Positions 5,060 through 7,227 of a stretch of 7,227 bases of DNA are shown in pieces. Where the stretch lies: positions 1-7,227 of the forward strand of contig CANPYD010000051.1 of NCBI GenBank assembly GCA_947587775.1, written 5' to 3'. Under the pieces are notes generated by a model. It was not told where the DNA came from. It saw only the letters and a list, made by a program, of their open reading frames with translations, and searched no databases. Origin of the DNA: an uncultured Clostridia bacterium (GTDB lineage: Bacteria > Bacillota > Clostridia > Christensenellales > Borkfalkiaceae). The number at the start of each line of letters is the position of its first letter. Position 1 is the first letter of the stretch. The translations under genes and the position numbers were made by a program.

Positions 5060-6871
5060 TTATTCCAAAATCGCCTTAATGCGGCGAACGCCCGCGGAAG
5101 AGGATTGCTCCTTCACGATCTTGAAATGTCCAAGCTCGCCCGTGTGGGAAACGTGGGGACCGCCGCACATCTCCTTCGAGAACTCCCCGATGGAGTACGT
5201 CTTGACGACGTCGCCGTACTTGCTGTCGAACACGCCCACAAAGTGCTCTTTTCTCGCCTCTTCGAGGCTCATTTCCCGATATACGACGGGAAGGTCCTCT
5301 CTGATCTTCTCGTTGACGAGATCCTCGACCGCCTTGATCTCTTCCGCCGTCATGGGACGGTCGAAATTGAAGTCGAAACGCATGCGCTCGTCGTTGATGT
5401 TGCTCCCCTTCTGGTTGCAATCGGGGGAGAGCACCGCTTTGAGGGCGGCGTTGAGAAGGTGGGTCGCCGTATGGTAGCGGGTCGCCTGCTCGGAATGGCT
5501 CTCGAGTCCCCCCTTCGCCTCGCCCTTTGCGATGACGCGGCTCTTCTCCTGATGTTCCTTAAAGGCCGTTTCGAACCCGTCCTGATCCACCGTGAGCCCG
5601 CGTTCTGCGGCCAGTTCCTCGGTGAGTTCGAGGGGGAAGCCGTAGGTATCGTACAGCCGGAACGCCGCCTTGCCGCCGATGACCGTCTCGGGCACATAGG
5701 CGGGGTCGGACTTTTTCATGAACTCGTTCTTTCTCTCGAGCCCCGCAACGCACTTTTCGAATTCCTTCATGCCCGTCGCGAGGGTCGCCTCGAACTTGTC
5801 CGCTTCCTTTTTGATCTCGCCGAGGATGTACTCCTCTTTTTCAAGAAGGAGCGGGTATGCTTCGCTGTAGACTTCCTCGATAAAGATCTTTGCGACGTCG
5901 AGCATGGCGTCCGAGGAGAGGTCGAGCTTTCTGCACCAGCGGATGGCGCGGCGCATGATGCGGCGGAGAATGTAACCCGCGCCCACGTTGGAAGGGAGCA
6001 GGCTCTGTACGTCGCCGATGAGCATGACCGCCGTCCGCGTATGATCGACGATGATGCGCATGCCCTTCTGCGTCTCGCCGCCGTCCGAATATTTCTTCCC
6101 CGAGAGCTCTTCGAGCTTTCCGAGCGCGCCCGTGAAGAGATCGGTAAGATAGGCGTCGTGGAACCCGTTCAAAAAGAACAGCATTCTGTCAAACCCGAAT
6201 CCCGTATCCACATTTTTATGATCGAGGGGGGTATATCCATTCTCGAGCTTGCGGTATTGCATATAGACGTCGTTGCCGATCTCGACATAGTCGTCGGGGA
6301 AGACGGGGTCGGGCTTGTCCGCGTCGAGGGGATAGAACCACTCGTTGTCGGGCCCGCAGGGGGTGCCGACGGTGCCCTCAAGCTCCCACCAGTTGTCCTC
6401 TTTGGGAAGATAAAAGACGTGCTCCGGCCTGATGCCGAGCCCGATGACAAGGGCTGCCGTCTCCTCGTCGCGGGGAGCGCTGTCGTTGCCCTCGAACACG
6501 GTCGTGCAGAGCTTGTCCTTGTCGAGCCCGAACACCTTTGTGAGAAGCTCGAACGTCCACGCCGTCTTTTCCTTTTTGAAATAATCGCCGAGCGACCAGT
6601 TGCCCATCATCTCGAAGAAGGTGAAATGGGTAGCGTCGCCGACGGAGTCGATATCCACCGTACGGACGCAGCCCTGCACGTTGCAGAGCCGTTTGCCCGC
6701 GGGATGGGGCTGGCCGAGGAGATAGGGCATGAGGGGCTGCATGCCCGCAACGTTGAACATGACGCCCGTCGTCCCATCGCCGATGAGCGACACCGCGCCG
6801 ATGTCGGTATGCCCCTTGCTCTTGTAAAATTCAAGCCACTTTTGTCTCAATTCCTTTCCTGTGATTTTCAT
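5060..6871 (-). CDS. alaS: Alanyl-tRNA synthetase, short form
   Basis: Class II synthetase that charges tRNA-Ala with alanine. The 603 residues compare with about 870 for the usual bacterial enzyme. The catalytic and tRNA-recognition parts cover about 1-440. They show motif 2 THFTFFEMMGNWSLGDYFK (81-99), the loop GTVGTPCGPDNEWFY (166-180) and motif 3 GFGFDRM (224-230), which has Asp where the E. coli enzyme has Glu. The editing domain covers about 465-603, with zinc ligands H467 and H471 in HTATHLL and C569 and H573 in CGGPHV, ending in AGVRRIKAILE. The ~100-residue beta-barrel that normally separates these two parts is absent, as is the C-terminal coiled coil and C-Ala domain. The start at 6871 (MKITGKEL) is set by AAGGAG 7 nt upstream; an upstream in-frame extension to 6991 runs through repeats. 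No T-box consensus is visible in the 356 nt upstream. The gene looks intact, not broken. Confidence 0.97.
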   Translation of the reverse strand: MKITGKELRQKWLEFYKSKGHTDIGAVSLIGDGTTGVMFNVAGMQPLMPYLLGQPHPAGKRLCNVQGCVRTVDIDSVGDATHFTFFEMMGNWSLGDYFKKEKTAWTFELLTKVFGLDKDKLCTTVFEGNDSAPRDEETAALVIGLGIRPEHVFYLPKEDNWWELEGTVGTPCGPDNEWFYPLDADKPDPVFPDDYVEIGNDVYMQYRKLENGYTPLDHKNVDTGFGFDRMLFFLNGFHDAYLTDLFTGALGKLEELSGKKYSDGGETQKGMRIIVDHTRTAVMLIGDVQSLLPSNVGAGYILRRIMRRAIRWCRKLDLSSDAMLDVAKIFIEEVYSEAYPLLLEKEEYILGEIKKEADKFEATLATGMKEFEKCVAGLERKNEFMKKSDPAYVPETVIGGKAAFRLYDTYGFPLELTEELAAERGLTVDQDGFETAFKEHQEKSRVIAKGEAKGGLESHSEQATRYHTATHLLNAALKAVLSPDCNQKGSNINDERMRFDFNFDRPMTAEEIKAVEDLVNEKIREDLPVVYREMSLEEARKEHFVGVFDSKYGDVVKTYSIGEFSKEMCGGPHVSHTGELGHFKIVKEQSSSAGVRRIKAILE

Positions 6872-6878
6872 ATTTGAA

Positions 6879-6884
6879 CTCCTT
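6879..6884 (-). promoter_or_regulatory. RBS deciding the alaS start
   Basis: AAGGAG on the minus strand, 7 nt before the ATG at 6871. The start at residue MKITGKEL matches the usual beginning of AlaRS, a few residues before the conserved SKGH. A GATAAT just upstream looks like a -10 box but would start transcription on top of this site, so the promoter is probably further out. Confidence 0.85.
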
Positions 6885-6895
6885 ATTATCTTATT

Positions 6896-7227
6896 CTTGG
6901 CTCCCCTCTCAGGGGAAAATTTTGCATTCTGCCAAAGATTGATAATCTTTGGCGCAAAATTTTCTTGGCATTTGCCCATATGCTCGGGCAAATGCTGACC
7001 GAATGCGGGTCTCTACCCGCATGAGACGCTGTCACCGCAAGGTGACTGAGGGGTTTCCTCTCGCCCGTGTTCTCTTCAAAACCCTATCCCCCGCTGCGCC
7101 GGGTACTTCCCCTACGAGGGGAAGCAAGTTCGCCCCTTGGCTCCCCTCTCAGGGGAAAATTTTGCATTCTGCCAAAGATTGATAATCTTTGGCGCAAAAT
7201 TTTCTTGGCATTTGCCCATATGCTCGG
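6896..7227. repeat. 240-nt direct repeat made of stacked hairpins upstream of alaS
   Basis: The 92 nt at 6896-6987 recur identically at 7136-7227, where the window ends, so the period is 240 nt and the full extent is unknown. One unit contains consecutive hairpins: TCCCCT/AGGGGA (6902-6916); an 11-bp plus 10-bp stem with one 5-nt bulge (6915-6964); GCATTTGCCC/GGGCAAATGC (6968-6995); ATGCGGGT/ACCCGCAT (7003-7022); GTCACC/GGTGAC with a GCAA loop (7031-7046); GGGTTT/AAACCC (7051-7084); and CTTCCCCT/AGGGGAAG (7106-7124). No gene in this stretch is credible; the 77-codon plus-strand frame at 6949-7182 merely translates the hairpins. Function is unknown. Confidence 0.8.

Noticed and set aside
5012..6877. 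621-codon open frame on the plus strand opposite alaS
   Set aside because: Same antisense effect of codon choice; alaS is certain from its motifs, and this frame begins inside the terminal hairpin.
6949..7182. 77-codon plus-strand frame in the hairpin array
   Set aside because: It runs through hairpins and a repeat boundary, with no RBS or protein-like composition.
6872..7227. T-box riboswitch upstream of alaS
   Set aside because: T-box leaders are common before synthetase genes, but no AGGGTGGNACCGCG-like antiterminator sequence or matching terminator is visible on the minus strand here. One further upstream cannot be excluded.
6896..7227. CRISPR array or integron attC array
   Set aside because: The repeat period is 240 nt with internal hairpins, not 25-40-nt repeats with unique spacers; no cas, integrase or cassette genes are present.

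Overview
The window looks like a fragment of a Bacillota (Clostridia-type) chromosome, probably from an uncultured gut lineage. The evidence is AAGGAG-type ribosome binding sites, textbook -35/-10 boxes with 17-nt spacers, a classical rplM-rpsI pair, a lipoprotein signal peptide with an LAAC lipobox, and moderately GC-rich genes separated by intergenic DNA packed with perfect palindromes. Placement near Christensenellales/Borkfalkia-like bacteria is an impression, not something the sequence proves.

Layout from low to high coordinates: (1) 1-111, a GC-rich palindrome and an intrinsic terminator; (2) 112-2619, minus strand, a large surface lipoprotein with many beta-propeller-like strands, a second membrane anchor near its C-terminus and a P/A/E-rich tail; (3) a 140-nt divergent promoter region; (4) 2760-2996, plus strand, a 78-residue protein of unknown function; (5) a bidirectional terminator at 3027-3053; (6) 3059-3917, minus strand, rplM-rpsI with a near-consensus promoter and a structured leader; (7) 4135-4701, minus strand, a maltose/galactoside-type O-acetyltransferase; (8) 4702-5059, a repeat-filled intergenic region with a 20-bp perfect hairpin, G-quadruplex potential on both strands and a 26-bp hairpin touching the alaS stop; (9) 5060-6871, minus strand, a short alanyl-tRNA synthetase; (10) 6872-7227, a hairpin array in which 92 nt recur exactly 240 nt apart, running to the window edge.

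The genes are mainly housekeeping: tRNA charging (alaS) and the 50S/30S proteins L13 and S9. The acetyltransferase and the surface lipoprotein are independent units with their own start signals. No defence system, mobile-element protein, tRNA, rRNA or CRISPR array is visible. The most unusual points are the compact AlaRS, which lacks both the beta-barrel insert and the C-Ala domain, the 240-nt repeat of stacked hairpins upstream of it, and the doubly anchored lipoprotein.
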